This document shows positions 8,069 to 17,480 of a stretch of DNA of 64,000 bases, in pieces. The notes beneath the pieces were generated by a model. It did no database searches. It was not told the origin of the DNA and saw only the letters and a list, made by a program, of their open reading frames with translations. Within the stretch, counting starts at the first letter, position 1; every line of letters begins with the position of its first letter. The translations under genes were made by a program, and so were the position numbers. The stretch is from positions 1,922,001 to 1,986,000 of the forward strand of contig NZ_CP082275.1 of NCBI RefSeq assembly GCF_023746615.1. Reading direction: 5' to 3'. This stretch comes from Grimontia kaedaensis (GTDB lineage: Bacteria; Pseudomonadota; Gammaproteobacteria; Enterobacterales; Vibrionaceae).

Positions 8069-9760
8069 ATGCATAATCAAAAACGTCCTCTCTACATTCC
8101 TTACGCGGGACCAGCATTGCTCGAAACGCCCCTTCTGAACAAAGGAAGTGCATTTTCTGTCGAAGAACGCATGTTCTTTAACCTTGAAGGCCTTTTGCCG
8201 GAAGCCATTGAATCTATCGAAGAGCAGGCTGAACGTGCCTATAAGCAATATCTGCGTTTCGAAAACGATATGGACAAGCATATCTACCTGCGCAATATCC
8301 AGGACACTAACGAAACCCTATTCTACCGACTGGTAAACAATCACATCTCTGAGATGATGCCTATCATCTACACCCCTACGGTTGGTGCAGCATGTGAAAA
8401 CTTCTCTGAAATTTATCGTCGCGGCCGTGGTTTGTTCATTTCATATCCAAACCGCTACCGCATTGATGACATGCTGAACAACGCATCGCGCCACAACGTG
8501 AAAGTTATTGTTGTGACAGACGGTGAACGAATTCTGGGTCTGGGTGACCAAGGTATCGGCGGTATGGGCATTCCAATCGGTAAGCTGGCGCTATATACCG
8601 CGTGTGGTGGTATCAGCCCGGCTTATACTCTGCCAATTGTGTTGGATGTCGGCACCAATAACCCTCAACGACTTTCTGACCCAATGTACATGGGTTGGCG
8701 TCATACCCGTGTGACCGGTCAGGATTACGACGACTTCATCGAAGAGTTTATCCAGGCTGTTCAACGCCGCTGGCCTGATGCGCTGATTCAATTTGAGGAT
8801 TTCGCACAGAAAAACGCGATGCCAATTCTTGAGCGCTATAAAGACCGCGTATGTTGCTTCAATGATGACATTCAGGGCACTGCTGCTGTTACCGTTGGTT
8901 CGCTGATCGCCGCTTGTAAAGCTGCAGGCACTACCCTCGCAGAGCAGCGCATTACCTTCTTGGGTGCAGGTTCTGCAGGCTGTGGCATTGCGGAAGCCAT
9001 CATCGCGCAAATGGTGTCAGAAGGTATTACCGACGAAGAGGCTCGCGAGCGTGTGTTCATGGTCGACCGTTGGGGCCTGTTGTTGGACTCCATGCCAAAC
9101 CTGCTCGACTTCCAACAAAAACTGGTACAAAAGTCTTCGGCTATCAAAGATTGGGAACTGCAAGACCAAAACGTTTCACTTTTGGATGTTGTTCAAAATG
9201 CGAAACCAACCGTCCTTATTGGTGTATCCGGTGCACCGGGTCTGTTCAGTGAAGAGGTGATTAAGGCGATGCATGCCAATTGCGAGCGCCCAATTGTATT
9301 CCCACTGTCAAACCCAACAAGCCGCGTAGAAGCTACGCCGTTTGATATCCTGCGTTGGACTAACGGTGAAGCGCTTGTTGCGACTGGTAGCCCATTCGAA
9401 CCCGTGGTGTTGGACGGCGGCAAGACCTTTACGATTGCGCAGTGCAATAATAGCTATATCTTCCCGGGCATTGGTTTGGGCGTCCTTGCTGTTGAAGCCA
9501 AGCGCGTCACTGATGAGATGTTGATGGAATCAAGCCGCGCGCTCGCAGAATGTTCGCCGTTGGCGAAGTTTGGTCGTGGTCCTCTGCTTCCAGCACTTGA
9601 AGAGATTCATTCAGTGTCACGTCATATCGCGCTGGCTGTTGCTAAGAAAGCAATTGAACAAGGTGTTGCACTCGAGTTGGCTGAGGATGCGTTGCAAGAA
9701 CGTATTGACGCAATTTTCTGGCAACCTAAGTACCGTCAGTACAAACGTACATCGTTCTAA
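8069..9760 (+). CDS. maeA: NAD-dependent malic enzyme
   Basis: 563 residues, matching MaeA/SfcA (about 565 in E. coli). It decarboxylates malate to pyruvate with NAD. Seen: FYRLVNNHISEMMPIIYTPTVG, VVTDGERILGLGDQGIGGMG with the family's strictly conserved Gly/Asp run, the metal-binding region FNDDIQGTAAV, and the dinucleotide-binding FLGAGSAGCG at about 297-306. The ATG at 8069 gives the family N-terminus (MHNQKRPLYIPYAGPALLETP); the in-frame extension up to 7898 does not fit. The ribosome binding site is weak. Confidence 0.95.
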   Translation: MHNQKRPLYIPYAGPALLETPLLNKGSAFSVEERMFFNLEGLLPEAIESIEEQAERAYKQYLRFENDMDKHIYLRNIQDTNETLFYRLVNNHISEMMPIIYTPTVGAACENFSEIYRRGRGLFISYPNRYRIDDMLNNASRHNVKVIVVTDGERILGLGDQGIGGMGIPIGKLALYTACGGISPAYTLPIVLDVGTNNPQRLSDPMYMGWRHTRVTGQDYDDFIEEFIQAVQRRWPDALIQFEDFAQKNAMPILERYKDRVCCFNDDIQGTAAVTVGSLIAACKAAGTTLAEQRITFLGAGSAGCGIAEAIIAQMVSEGITDEEARERVFMVDRWGLLLDSMPNLLDFQQKLVQKSSAIKDWELQDQNVSLLDVVQNAKPTVLIGVSGAPGLFSEEVIKAMHANCERPIVFPLSNPTSRVEATPFDILRWTNGEALVATGSPFEPVVLDGGKTFTIAQCNNSYIFPGIGLGVLAVEAKRVTDEMLMESSRALAECSPLAKFGRGPLLPALEEIHSVSRHIALAVAKKAIEQGVALELAEDALQERIDAIFWQPKYRQYKRTSF

Positions 9761-9782
9761 TCGTCTTATCTGTGCCATTTGA

Positions 9783-9815
9783 AACAACCTCTGCTTTTGC
9801 GGAGGTTGTTTTTGT
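9783..9815 (+). terminator. Intrinsic terminator after maeA
   Basis: AACAACCTC (9783-9791) pairs with GAGGTTGTT (9802-9810), 10-nt loop, T-rich end. Confidence 0.88.
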
Positions 9816-9878
9816 TATTTCCTTCAAATTGGTTTAACCTGCTGTTTCTTCCGCTGATATTTAATTCCCCTTACTGTG

Positions 9879-10538
9879 ATGTCATTGCGTAAAGCGTCTT
9901 TTGTAATCATTACTGTTGTTGTCGCCTCACTTGTTGCCATTGCAGCAATGGATTTCTGGGTGACGTTCCAGGCAAAAGACCGCATATACAGAACGGTAGA
10001 CAATACACCAAACCGACACATCGGTTTGGTACTGGGAACCAGCAAATACATTGGCAGAACACTCAACCCCTATTACACCTACCGAATCGAAGCTGCACAG
10101 CAACTGTATCTCAACGACAAGGTCGACGTGATGCTCCTCAGTGGTGACAACGCACATCGCTCATACAACGAGCCTTGGACAATGAAGCGCGACTTGCTGA
10201 AAGCAGGGATCCCTGACGATCGCATTTTCCTCGACTATGCTGGGTTTCGCACGCTGGACTCCATCATTCGTGCCAAGAAAGTATTTGATGCAGACGAATT
10301 CACATTAGTCACACAAGCATTCCACTGCGAGCGCGCTCTGTTCATCGCCGACTACTATGACATCGATGCAATCTGTCTGGCTGTTCCAAGTCCAGGTGGA
10401 ACAGCGGGTATGAAAATCCGAGCTCGAGAAACACTCGCACGTGTTAAAGCGGTGTTGGATATTTATGTATTAAACGAACAACCTAAGTTCCTCGGGCCAA
10501 AAGAGAGCATTCCAACAGAAGCACTTTCTGACAAGTAG
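9879..10538 (+). CDS. sanA: SanA-like envelope barrier protein (DUF218/YdcF family)
   Basis: 219 residues with one N-terminal membrane segment (about 8-27) and a DUF218 domain in the periplasm. HIGLVLGTSKYIGRTLNPYYTYRIEAA, LLSGDN and the RFLDYAGFRTLDS-type central block match SanA (E. coli 239 residues), which affects outer-membrane permeability and vancomycin sensitivity at high temperature; the biochemical activity is not established. A GTG lies one codon before the ATG at 9879; I take the ATG. Confidence 0.85.
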   Translation: MSLRKASFVIITVVVASLVAIAAMDFWVTFQAKDRIYRTVDNTPNRHIGLVLGTSKYIGRTLNPYYTYRIEAAQQLYLNDKVDVMLLSGDNAHRSYNEPWTMKRDLLKAGIPDDRIFLDYAGFRTLDSIIRAKKVFDADEFTLVTQAFHCERALFIADYYDIDAICLAVPSPGGTAGMKIRARETLARVKAVLDIYVLNEQPKFLGPKESIPTEALSDK

Positions 10539-10763
10539 AAGCCCCGTAAAACCTCGGTAATACATGGATGGGTAGATTTCCACCCATTCTAAAATTATCA
10601 CCTCCCACTTTTAAACATTCACGCAACATCATGTTAATTCCCCCCATCAATGTTCCAAAGCTTTCGGCAATAATGCTCGTCATGAGTCACCGACTCGTTT
10701 ACTGATTTTTCTATAAAAACAAAAACAAGAAAATTGTCCTACTTACTTATAAAGGAAGCCCTA

Positions 10764-12134
10764 ATGACAGCATTAACCCTTGCTTTTAAAGATTGGCTGT
10801 TCAATAGAAACAGCATGATTCTCCTTGCAGACATTGCACTCTTTTTCATTCTCATGAATGTCTTACCGTTTGAAGAAAACGTCGTTATCGGCTTATCCAT
10901 GCTGGTATTTATTGCAGTGCTTTGGCTCACTGAGGCGCTGCATGTCAGCATCACCGCCTTACTTGTGCCTTTATTAGCAGTCGGGCTGGGCGTATTCAAA
11001 ACGCCTGCCGCATTAGCAAACTTCGCCAATCCAATTATTTTCCTTTTCCTTGGCGGTTTTGCGCTGGCAGCAGCACTACATGTGCAGAAGCTTGACCAAG
11101 CCATTGCTGACAAAGTTCTTCTAATGGCAAAAGGCCGAATGAGTGTCGCGGTTATGATGCTGTTTGGCGTTACTGCTGGCCTTTCTATGTGGATTTCAAA
11201 CACAGCAACAACAGCGATGATGCTGCCATTGGTATTGGGCGTTCTTAGCAAGGTCAACGCAAAGTCTGAACGCGGTACTTTTGTTTTCGTTCTTCTTGGG
11301 ATTGCCTACTGCGCCAGTATTGGTGGTATCGCGACTATTGTCGGCAGCCCACCAAACGCCATTGCTGCCGCGGAAGTGAATCTGAACTTTGCAGACTGGA
11401 TGAAGTTGGGTTTGCCAATCACCCTTACACTACTTCCACTGACTATTGCTGTACTGTATTTACTAACCAAGCCAAACTTGAATCACACATTTGACCTCAA
11501 CCACAAGCCCATCGAATGGACAAACGGCCGACGCTTAACACTGGCTATCTTTGCTTTCACCGCTTTCTGCTGGATATTTAGCAAACCTATTAACCAAATG
11601 TTGGGCGGCCTGAGTAAGTTTGATTCACTCGTTGCACTGACCGCTATTGTTCTGTTGGGTGCAAGCCGTGTCGTGAAATGGAAGGATATAGAGAAGACTA
11701 CAGACTGGGGCATCTTATTGCTGTTCGGTGGTGGTCTGACACTTAGTAACGTACTGAAAGCGACGGGGACGAGTGTATTTCTTGCCGAATCTCTGAGTGG
11801 CTTCCTTTCAAGTGCAGGCATTTTCTTCACACTGCTGACAGTAGTGGCCTTCGTTGTATTCCTGACAGAGTTCGCAAGTAATACCGCGAGTGCTGCCCTG
11901 CTGGTGCCTGTATTTGCAACCGTTGCAGAAGCACTTGGCGTATCTCCCGTCATTCTGTCTGCTCTTATTGCCGTCGCTGCGTCTTGCGCATTTATGCTGC
12001 CGGTCGCAACCCCTCCTAATGCCATTGTGTTTGGTTCGGGTCATATCAAACAGTCAGAAATGATGCGTGCAGGTAGTTACTTGAACGTCGTCGCTATCAT
12101 TGTGCTGGCTCTGTTTGCTTGGATATTTTGGTAA
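10764..12134 (+). CDS. DASS/SLC13 family sodium:dicarboxylate (anion) symporter
   Basis: 456 residues, about 11 membrane segments, close in length to V. cholerae VcINDY (462). The two family Ser-Asn-Thr motifs are present: MWISNTATTAMMLP at about 143-156 and FASNTASAALLVP at about 376-388, each followed by a helical-hairpin PPNAI motif (GSPPNAIAA near 193, ATPPNAIVFGSG near 415) that forms the sodium and carboxylate sites. Likely imports C4-dicarboxylates with sodium across the inner membrane. The ATG at 10764 follows AAGGAAG at the right spacing. Confidence 0.88.
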   Translation: MTALTLAFKDWLFNRNSMILLADIALFFILMNVLPFEENVVIGLSMLVFIAVLWLTEALHVSITALLVPLLAVGLGVFKTPAALANFANPIIFLFLGGFALAAALHVQKLDQAIADKVLLMAKGRMSVAVMMLFGVTAGLSMWISNTATTAMMLPLVLGVLSKVNAKSERGTFVFVLLGIAYCASIGGIATIVGSPPNAIAAAEVNLNFADWMKLGLPITLTLLPLTIAVLYLLTKPNLNHTFDLNHKPIEWTNGRRLTLAIFAFTAFCWIFSKPINQMLGGLSKFDSLVALTAIVLLGASRVVKWKDIEKTTDWGILLLFGGGLTLSNVLKATGTSVFLAESLSGFLSSAGIFFTLLTVVAFVVFLTEFASNTASAALLVPVFATVAEALGVSPVILSALIAVAASCAFMLPVATPPNAIVFGSGHIKQSEMMRAGSYLNVVAIIVLALFAWIFW

Positions 12135-12174
12135 AACCAAAGTCGGAATAACAAAATGCGGTACCTCCCTCTTT

Positions 12175-12196
12175 GTGGCCTTCGGGCCACTTTTTT
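12175..12196 (+). terminator. Intrinsic terminator after the SLC13 transporter
   Basis: GTGGCC, UUCG tetraloop, GGCCAC, then six T: a classic compact terminator. Confidence 0.92.
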
Positions 12197-12285
12197 GTTT
12201 CAAATCACTTCCCTGCTATACCCGTTTGTTTCAACCCCTTAACGGGAGTAAACTGCTTTCATTATTACGAGAAAAAGAGAAACTC

Positions 12286-13368
12286 ATGCCATTTGCAGAA
12301 ATTACTGGCTGGGGAAAATGTTTACCTCAGGCAGAACTTACTAACAACGACCTCAGCACCTTCATCGAAACCTCCGACGAATGGATTTCAAGCAGAACCG
12401 GCATCAGCGCTCGCAGAATCAGTCATGTTAATACATCAGACATGGCTGCTGTTGCTGGCAAAAATGCGCTGGCTGCTGCTGGCATTGAAGGCAAAGATCT
12501 CGACCTCATCATCGTTGCCACATGCTCTCCCGACACACTCATTCCAAACATTGCCTCTAAAGTACAGCTTGAATTAGGCTCTAAAAAAGCAGCGGCTTTT
12601 GATCTTAACGCTGCTTGTACTGGCTTTCTGTATTCATTGGAAACCGCAACCCGCATGATTCAGTCAGGCAATTATCAACATGCGTTGGTGATTGGTGCGG
12701 AGCGCCTAACCTGGTATCTAGACTGGAGCAAACGTGATACGGCTGTACTTTTCGGTGATGGCGCGGGTGCTGTTATTCTCAGCAAAACAGACAAAGAAGT
12801 TGGGCTCCTGGATGCTCAGCTTGGCTGTGACTCAGAAGGCCGTGATGTTCTGGCTATTCCGGAGTTTGGTACCGCGATGCCTCGTTTTGAGCAAGACAAC
12901 GGTTATTTTGACTTTAACTTTGTCGGCCGCGAGATCTTCAAGCGTGCAGTAAAAGGTATGGGTTCAGCTGCAGGCACTGTACTTTCACGTTCCAGTATGA
13001 CGCCTGAAGACATCAATGTAGTGATTCCGCACCAAGCGAATAAGCGCATCATTGAAGCCTTGTGTGATCACGCTAAGATCCCTCTTGAGAAAGCGTTTAT
13101 CAACATTCACAAGTATGGCAACACCTCTGCAGCCACGATTCCAATCGCACTGTGTGAAGCAGTTGAAGAAGGTCGTGTGCAGCCAAATAACACGCTTCTG
13201 ATGGCAGCATTCGGTGCAGGATTAACTTGGGGTGCAGGTGTGCTTAGATGGGGTGATCGTGTGACTCCACTTAGTCAGTCAGATGCTGCACTTCCAGAAC
13301 CGGCAACCAATGCGTTGGGCCTGCTTGAAGAGGCTATTGCACTCTGTAAAGCTAACGCTGAAAAGTAA
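12286..13368 (+). CDS. Beta-ketoacyl-ACP synthase III (stand-alone FabH paralogue)
   Basis: 360 residues of the FabH thiolase fold. The catalytic triad is visible: Cys in NAACTGFLYSLE (about 110), His in VIPHQANKRI (about 249) and Asn in KYGNTSAATIP (about 278). It lies away from any fab cluster, as does the second FabH of Vibrio chromosome II. It is about 40 residues longer than E. coli FabH because of a C-terminal tail after VLRWGDRVTPLS (LPEPATNALGLLEEAIALCK), which may form an extra helix. It would condense an acyl-CoA with malonyl-ACP. The start follows AGAGAAA. Confidence 0.88.
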   Translation: MPFAEITGWGKCLPQAELTNNDLSTFIETSDEWISSRTGISARRISHVNTSDMAAVAGKNALAAAGIEGKDLDLIIVATCSPDTLIPNIASKVQLELGSKKAAAFDLNAACTGFLYSLETATRMIQSGNYQHALVIGAERLTWYLDWSKRDTAVLFGDGAGAVILSKTDKEVGLLDAQLGCDSEGRDVLAIPEFGTAMPRFEQDNGYFDFNFVGREIFKRAVKGMGSAAGTVLSRSSMTPEDINVVIPHQANKRIIEALCDHAKIPLEKAFINIHKYGNTSAATIPIALCEAVEEGRVQPNNTLLMAAFGAGLTWGAGVLRWGDRVTPLSQSDAALPEPATNALGLLEEAIALCKANAEK

Positions 13369-13385
13369 GTTTTTTATACCCAAAC

Positions 13386-13419
13386 AAAGAAGCCGCTACA
13401 CAGCGGCTTCTTTGTTTTT
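13386..13419. terminator. Terminator between fabH paralogue and GGDEF gene
   Basis: A perfect 12-bp stem (AAAGAAGCCGCT / AGCGGCTTCTTT) with loop ACAC, followed on the plus strand by GTTTTTG. A and T flanks suggest use by both convergent genes. Confidence 0.9.
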
Positions 13420-13433
13420 GTTAAGGCTTTAAA

Positions 13434-14756
13434 TCACACGGTCGCTATGAACGACTCAGCAAAAACTTCGACTCGGTTACGGCCATTCTGTTTAGCCCTA
13501 TAAAGTGCGTCATCAGCATCTGCTATCATCGCTGCAATACTGCCCTCTCGCATCGAAGAAACGCCAACACTACATGACAGTTCAGCATCATGAGGCCAGT
13601 CAGTAGTTTCGAAGGCCGCACGGATTTTTTCTGCCAAAAACGATGCTTGCGCCAGATTGCGGTTTGGACAGAAAATCACAAATTCTTCTCCCCCCCAACG
13701 AATAATGACATCGCTTGTGGACACGGATTCACGAAGAACTTCAGCGGTACAAATTAATAATCGATCACCCATATCGTGACCATAGGTGTCATTTATTTTT
13801 TTGAAGTGATCAATATCCAAACAAAGCGCAGTACAGTTTTTACCATCCGTCGATGCCAACGCCTTTTCTAGCTCAGGGTAAATATCCATACGATTACGAA
13901 GACCGGTCAGCGCATCTGTGGTCGCCATAATAGACAGCGTCTCGCTTTGCTGTTTTAACGCAGTATTGATGGCTTTCAATCTGTTTGCACGGCGCCTTTC
14001 CAAATCATAAACCCGACGGCTCTGCAAGTACTTCACGGCCAGTAAGACAGTTGCGGTCGCCAGCCAAATAAACGTTAGCGAACGGAACAAACCCGCCTCA
14101 GTGACCATCACTCCTTCAAATCTAATGTTTTTAATTGTCAATTCATGCTTCCCGACGGTAGGAGCACTGCCTGTGGCGATTTCTATGAGAGAAATATTGC
14201 TCATATCAGGCCCTGCATGCTCCAAAGGTATATCTAAATCGGAAATCCACCATGACAGTACCTGAAACGAATTGAGTGGAAGCACTATCTCAGACATTTC
14301 CTCCGTTGGATTGTATTCAATGCCATTAAACTTCATGGAGACCGGATCTTCGGTTATTGAATAAGCATCATTGAAGTTGCGCAGATAAACACGAAGACGT
14401 TGATCTGGCGCTGGCGCTTTGTATGCTGCTTCTATGATCATTGAGTGATAATTCGCCAAATCTATCCCGTGGGTAACACTTGGGCTTAAGCTAATTGCCA
14501 CTTCACAGAACGGCCAACGGTAGGCTGATCCAAGCTCACACTCTAACGCCACACTGCCATCATCCTTGGTATACACACGTCCCTTGGTATTTCCTCCCAT
14601 TGGCGTGTCATCGATGTAGCGGAATTGAAACTCTGTGGGCGAAATAACATAGCTCGATTGAGCGCCACCGATAAAAAACCAAACCACAGTGGCAACGGAA
14701 AAGAAGAGCAAAACGAATATTGCGACTAAGGCTCGCGAAAACTTATAACTTAACAA
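13434..14756 (-). CDS. Membrane-anchored GGDEF diguanylate cyclase with periplasmic jelly-roll-like sensor
   Basis: 440 residues: membrane segment at about 10-30, a beta-rich periplasmic domain of about 190 residues (to about 225), second membrane segment, a short coiled stretch (ERRRANRLKAINTALKQQSETL), then a GGDEF domain from about 275. The active-site loop is RWGGEEF at about 352; LDIDHFKKINDTYGHDMGD carries the metal and base contacts. The RxxD inhibitory site five residues upstream is not conserved (STSD), so product inhibition through that site is unlikely. The periplasmic domain resembles galactose-binding or CIA30-like beta sandwiches, so a ligand-sensing role is inferred. Makes c-di-GMP. 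Confidence 0.85.
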   Translation of the reverse strand: MLSYKFSRALVAIFVLLFFSVATVVWFFIGGAQSSYVISPTEFQFRYIDDTPMGGNTKGRVYTKDDGSVALECELGSAYRWPFCEVAISLSPSVTHGIDLANYHSMIIEAAYKAPAPDQRLRVYLRNFNDAYSITEDPVSMKFNGIEYNPTEEMSEIVLPLNSFQVLSWWISDLDIPLEHAGPDMSNISLIEIATGSAPTVGKHELTIKNIRFEGVMVTEAGLFRSLTFIWLATATVLLAVKYLQSRRVYDLERRRANRLKAINTALKQQSETLSIMATTDALTGLRNRMDIYPELEKALASTDGKNCTALCLDIDHFKKINDTYGHDMGDRLLICTAEVLRESVSTSDVIIRWGGEEFVIFCPNRNLAQASFLAEKIRAAFETTDWPHDAELSCSVGVSSMREGSIAAMIADADDALYRAKQNGRNRVEVFAESFIATV

Positions 14757-14828
14757 TGGTCTATCTGACTCTTATGACTATTTGGTTTTAATCTGCCACC
14801 TTCTCATAATTTGATGGCATTTTTTAAA

Positions 14829-14853
14829 CAAAAGACACCGCTTTTGCGGTGCC
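14829..14853 (-). terminator. Intrinsic terminator after nagK
   Basis: On the minus strand GGCACCGC, loop AAAA, GCGGTGTC (one G-T pair), then TTTTG. It lies 49 bases after the nagK stop. Confidence 0.85.
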
Positions 14854-14901
14854 TTGATTTAACTCAAGATTACAAAGACTTAGAAAATGAGTCTATCGAA
14901 C

Positions 14902-15813
14902 CTATCGTTGAATATTCAGGAATGCAGCACCTCGTACACCACCGGAATCACCGTGCTTCGCCTTTATAATTTTAGGCGCGTTTGCTATGGACAACAGGTA
15001 TTTAGGCACGCGTTTCGGCATTTCTTCATAAATGTATTCAAAGTTAGACAAGCCGCCACCAAGGACAACCACATCTGGGTCAATACCAGTGAAAAGGCCA
15101 GCAAATACCATGGCAAGCATGTCCATGTACCTTTCAACAAACTCTGAAGCTTGTTCTTCGCCTTCTTTGAATGCATTGATGATATCAATGGCTTTCTTTT
15201 CTTCGCCATAGAAATGCGTGTACAGCATTTCAAAGCCGCGTCCAGACAGGTAGTTATCGATACAACCTTTCTTTTCACAACCGCAATCAAAAATCGGTGC
15301 GTTTTCGCCAAGGTGTAGCCAGGCGTCAATCGGCATACGCATATGGCCCAGCTCACCCGCAACGTTGTTTTTACCTGATACGACTTTACCGTCGACGATC
15401 AAACCACCACCAAAGCCAGTACCCAGAATCAGACCCAGAACGACTTTTTCACCCCGTAGTTCTTCATCCCATGCTTCGGACAGAGCAAAACAGTTCGCAT
15501 CGTTGTTAAGCGCCACTTCACGACCAATTTTTGCTTCAAGATCCGCACGCAGCGTGCGCCCTTTAGCTGCCGGTACATTAACCGTCAGTACCGTGCCGTC
15601 TTCTGCTTTCTCAATACCAGGGATACCAATGCCTACTGTGCCTTCACCACCAAATTGTTGGTCGTACTTAACCACCAGCGCAGCGAGCGTCTCAATCAAC
15701 TGCTCGTAATCATCGCCTGGTGTAGGAACACGTTCAGTTGCTTGGCGCTTCAAATCACTGTCAAACGCACCAAACTCTATCTTCGTGCCGCCTACGTCAA
15801 AGCCGTAATACAT
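14902..15813 (-). CDS. nagK: N-acetylglucosamine kinase (ROK family)
   Basis: 303 residues, the same length as E. coli NagK and alignable end to end from memory: MYYGFDVGGTKIEFGAFD (ATP phosphate loop), VGIGIPGIEKAEDGTV, LNNDANCFALSEAWDEE with the catalytic Asp, ILGTGFGGGLI, GELGHMRMPIDA, the ROK zinc motif FDCGCEKKGCIDNYLSGRG, and VVVLGGGLSN. It phosphorylates free GlcNAc released in cell-wall or chitin recycling to GlcNAc-6-P. Single gene. Confidence 0.95.
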   Translation of the reverse strand: MYYGFDVGGTKIEFGAFDSDLKRQATERVPTPGDDYEQLIETLAALVVKYDQQFGGEGTVGIGIPGIEKAEDGTVLTVNVPAAKGRTLRADLEAKIGREVALNNDANCFALSEAWDEELRGEKVVLGLILGTGFGGGLIVDGKVVSGKNNVAGELGHMRMPIDAWLHLGENAPIFDCGCEKKGCIDNYLSGRGFEMLYTHFYGEEKKAIDIINAFKEGEEQASEFVERYMDMLAMVFAGLFTGIDPDVVVLGGGLSNFEYIYEEMPKRVPKYLLSIANAPKIIKAKHGDSGGVRGAAFLNIQR

Positions 15814-15988
15814 CCTTTACTCCATTGTTCCAATTTTCAATTCGCTGAATTGCCAAAATTATCCCTGTTTCAGAGCGGTATGAATGTGATTAAAAACAAA
15901 ATACCTCCTCTGCAACCCAATGATCTCCGCTATTTCTGCGCATTTCATCGCAAATTTTGGCAAGGTCTTCAGTCTAGTTTCTCTCGGT

Positions 15989-16705
15989 TTATTTTTTTAC
16001 CACTTCTCGGTATTTGTCCAATGCCCCTGGAATGGGCAGCTGGCGCTGCTTCTTACCGGTGAGATAGTGCTCTCGAAATACATCAAACCAAGCATCTAAG
16101 CTCTGACTGGCGATTGTATCTCCATTTAGTGCCAACACTTTTGCCGCGACTTCCGCTGTTGCCAATTGGCTTTCACCATTCGCTTCCCGAACACCATATC
16201 TTGAAAGCGCTTCCGCTTTAATGCTAAGCACGGGAAAGTTGTCCAGCCAGGGACTTTTTCTGAAAATCTTTTTCGCTTCCTGCCAAGTTCCGTCAATCAA
16301 GATAAATAGTGGACGTTTGCCCTCTTCAGTCAAAGGTTCTCGGGCCACTCTTTCTGGTTCTGCATACTGAGCAGGAAAGACTACAAATGGCTGCCATTTA
16401 GGATCGTTGACCAAATCTAACATTTCTTTACTGGGTTCTGTGCGAGACCAAATATACGCAAAAGTATCTTGAACAGTATCAGCGATCAAACGCCCAGTAT
16501 TGCTTGGCTTCAGTACCTCATCGTCATACATGACCAATAAAAAGGCCGCATTGGTAACATGTGTGACCTTTTCTTCACAAATACATAGCCTTCTCACCAC
16601 CATACAATATGTACAACGATCCACATTCGCTCCTCGCGCTTTGAAAGGACGGGTCGACTGGGCTAAGCGTTGTTGATATAGGTGATGTATAGCGTGAAGT
16701 TTCAT
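15989..16705 (-). CDS. tapT: tRNA-uridine aminocarboxypropyltransferase TapT (DTW domain)
   Basis: 238 residues; matches E. coli YfiP/TapT throughout: zinc-ligand cysteines RCTYCMVVRRLCIC, MKPSNTGRLIAD-like motif (LKPSNTGRLIADTVQDT), WSRTEPS, LFILIDGTWQEAKKIFRKSPWLDN with the DTW-family signature. It adds the aminocarboxypropyl group of SAM to U47 (acp3U47) of tRNAs. The family is fold-related to SPOUT methyltransferases. Confidence 0.93.
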   Translation of the reverse strand: MKLHAIHHLYQQRLAQSTRPFKARGANVDRCTYCMVVRRLCICEEKVTHVTNAAFLLVMYDDEVLKPSNTGRLIADTVQDTFAYIWSRTEPSKEMLDLVNDPKWQPFVVFPAQYAEPERVAREPLTEEGKRPLFILIDGTWQEAKKIFRKSPWLDNFPVLSIKAEALSRYGVREANGESQLATAEVAAKVLALNGDTIASQSLDAWFDVFREHYLTGKKQRQLPIPGALDKYREVVKK

Positions 16706-16811
16706 TAAATGCGCCTTGCATTGTGACTAAAGCAGAAAAGACTAGGCGCATTGTAATTACGGTTTTGCGTGGTGCAACTGTTTGTGATAAGTGGCTTAGG
16801 ACTCGTGACGT

Positions 16812-17156
16812 TTAAACGAATTCACAGACAGCAGCATCAAACAAATTTTTTACCAAACCAATATATTCTTCGAGAATATTTATTTGGGTATAAGTCGGCT
16901 TCTGGTGCCAGACCGAGCTGAGGATCTCTTCCAAATCTGCCACGATTTTGTCTGCTTCACGCATGATTTCAAAGCGAAGAGCCTGCGGCATCTCTTTATT
17001 CTGATCACAGATCGCCATGATTTGGCTGGCAACCAATTCATGAACAAGATCGTCGATGGTTTCGGAGCCGACTTTGTCACCCGGAGCAGAAAATTGCCCC
17101 AAGTTATCGACAAAGAACTCAATCAGCGCCGCATAGCCATCTGATTCAACGACCAT
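16812..17156 (-). CDS. DUF3802 family protein
   Basis: 114 residues, largely helical, no membrane segment. MVVESDGYAALIEFF, the middle ...IMREADKIVADLEEILSSV and ...EYIGLVKNLFDA near the end fit the small DUF3802 family that I know only from Vibrionales. No function is known. A strong GGAGG stands 7 bases before the ATG. It faces away from the hybrid kinase gene. Confidence 0.7.
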   Translation of the reverse strand: MVVESDGYAALIEFFVDNLGQFSAPGDKVGSETIDDLVHELVASQIMAICDQNKEMPQALRFEIMREADKIVADLEEILSSVWHQKPTYTQINILEEYIGLVKNLFDAAVCEFV

Positions 17157-17480
17157 TTTTTACCTCCAGTGAATGTCCTCTACCCGCAATTTTATTGCCC
17201 TTGGCACAAAATTGGTACCAATAATTACGTATCATGTCACTTTATTGAATCTTATGTCTCCATATTGCGATTTGGCCGTCTACATTATAAGTTTCCAAGA
17301 ACATGATAGTCCGGTTTAACGAATGCAGGCGCTTTAAAACTTCCTGCCCAATAAGAACTTAAGCTGCTGATTTCATGGTTTATTGCATAAGTAGCAAAGC
17401 CTTCATTAATAAAAATACAAATGATTTCAGCCACAAAGCCTATTACTGGTCGTGCACGGATGTGAGTTAAAGGATTTAAG
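17157..17480. promoter_or_regulatory. Divergent intergenic region, DUF3802 gene / hybrid kinase
   Basis: 324 AT-rich bases between divergent genes, so promoters for both must lie here. I see no additional ORF, RNA gene or clear operator. AAAGGAT at about 17,470 is the kinase ribosome binding site. Confidence 0.35.
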
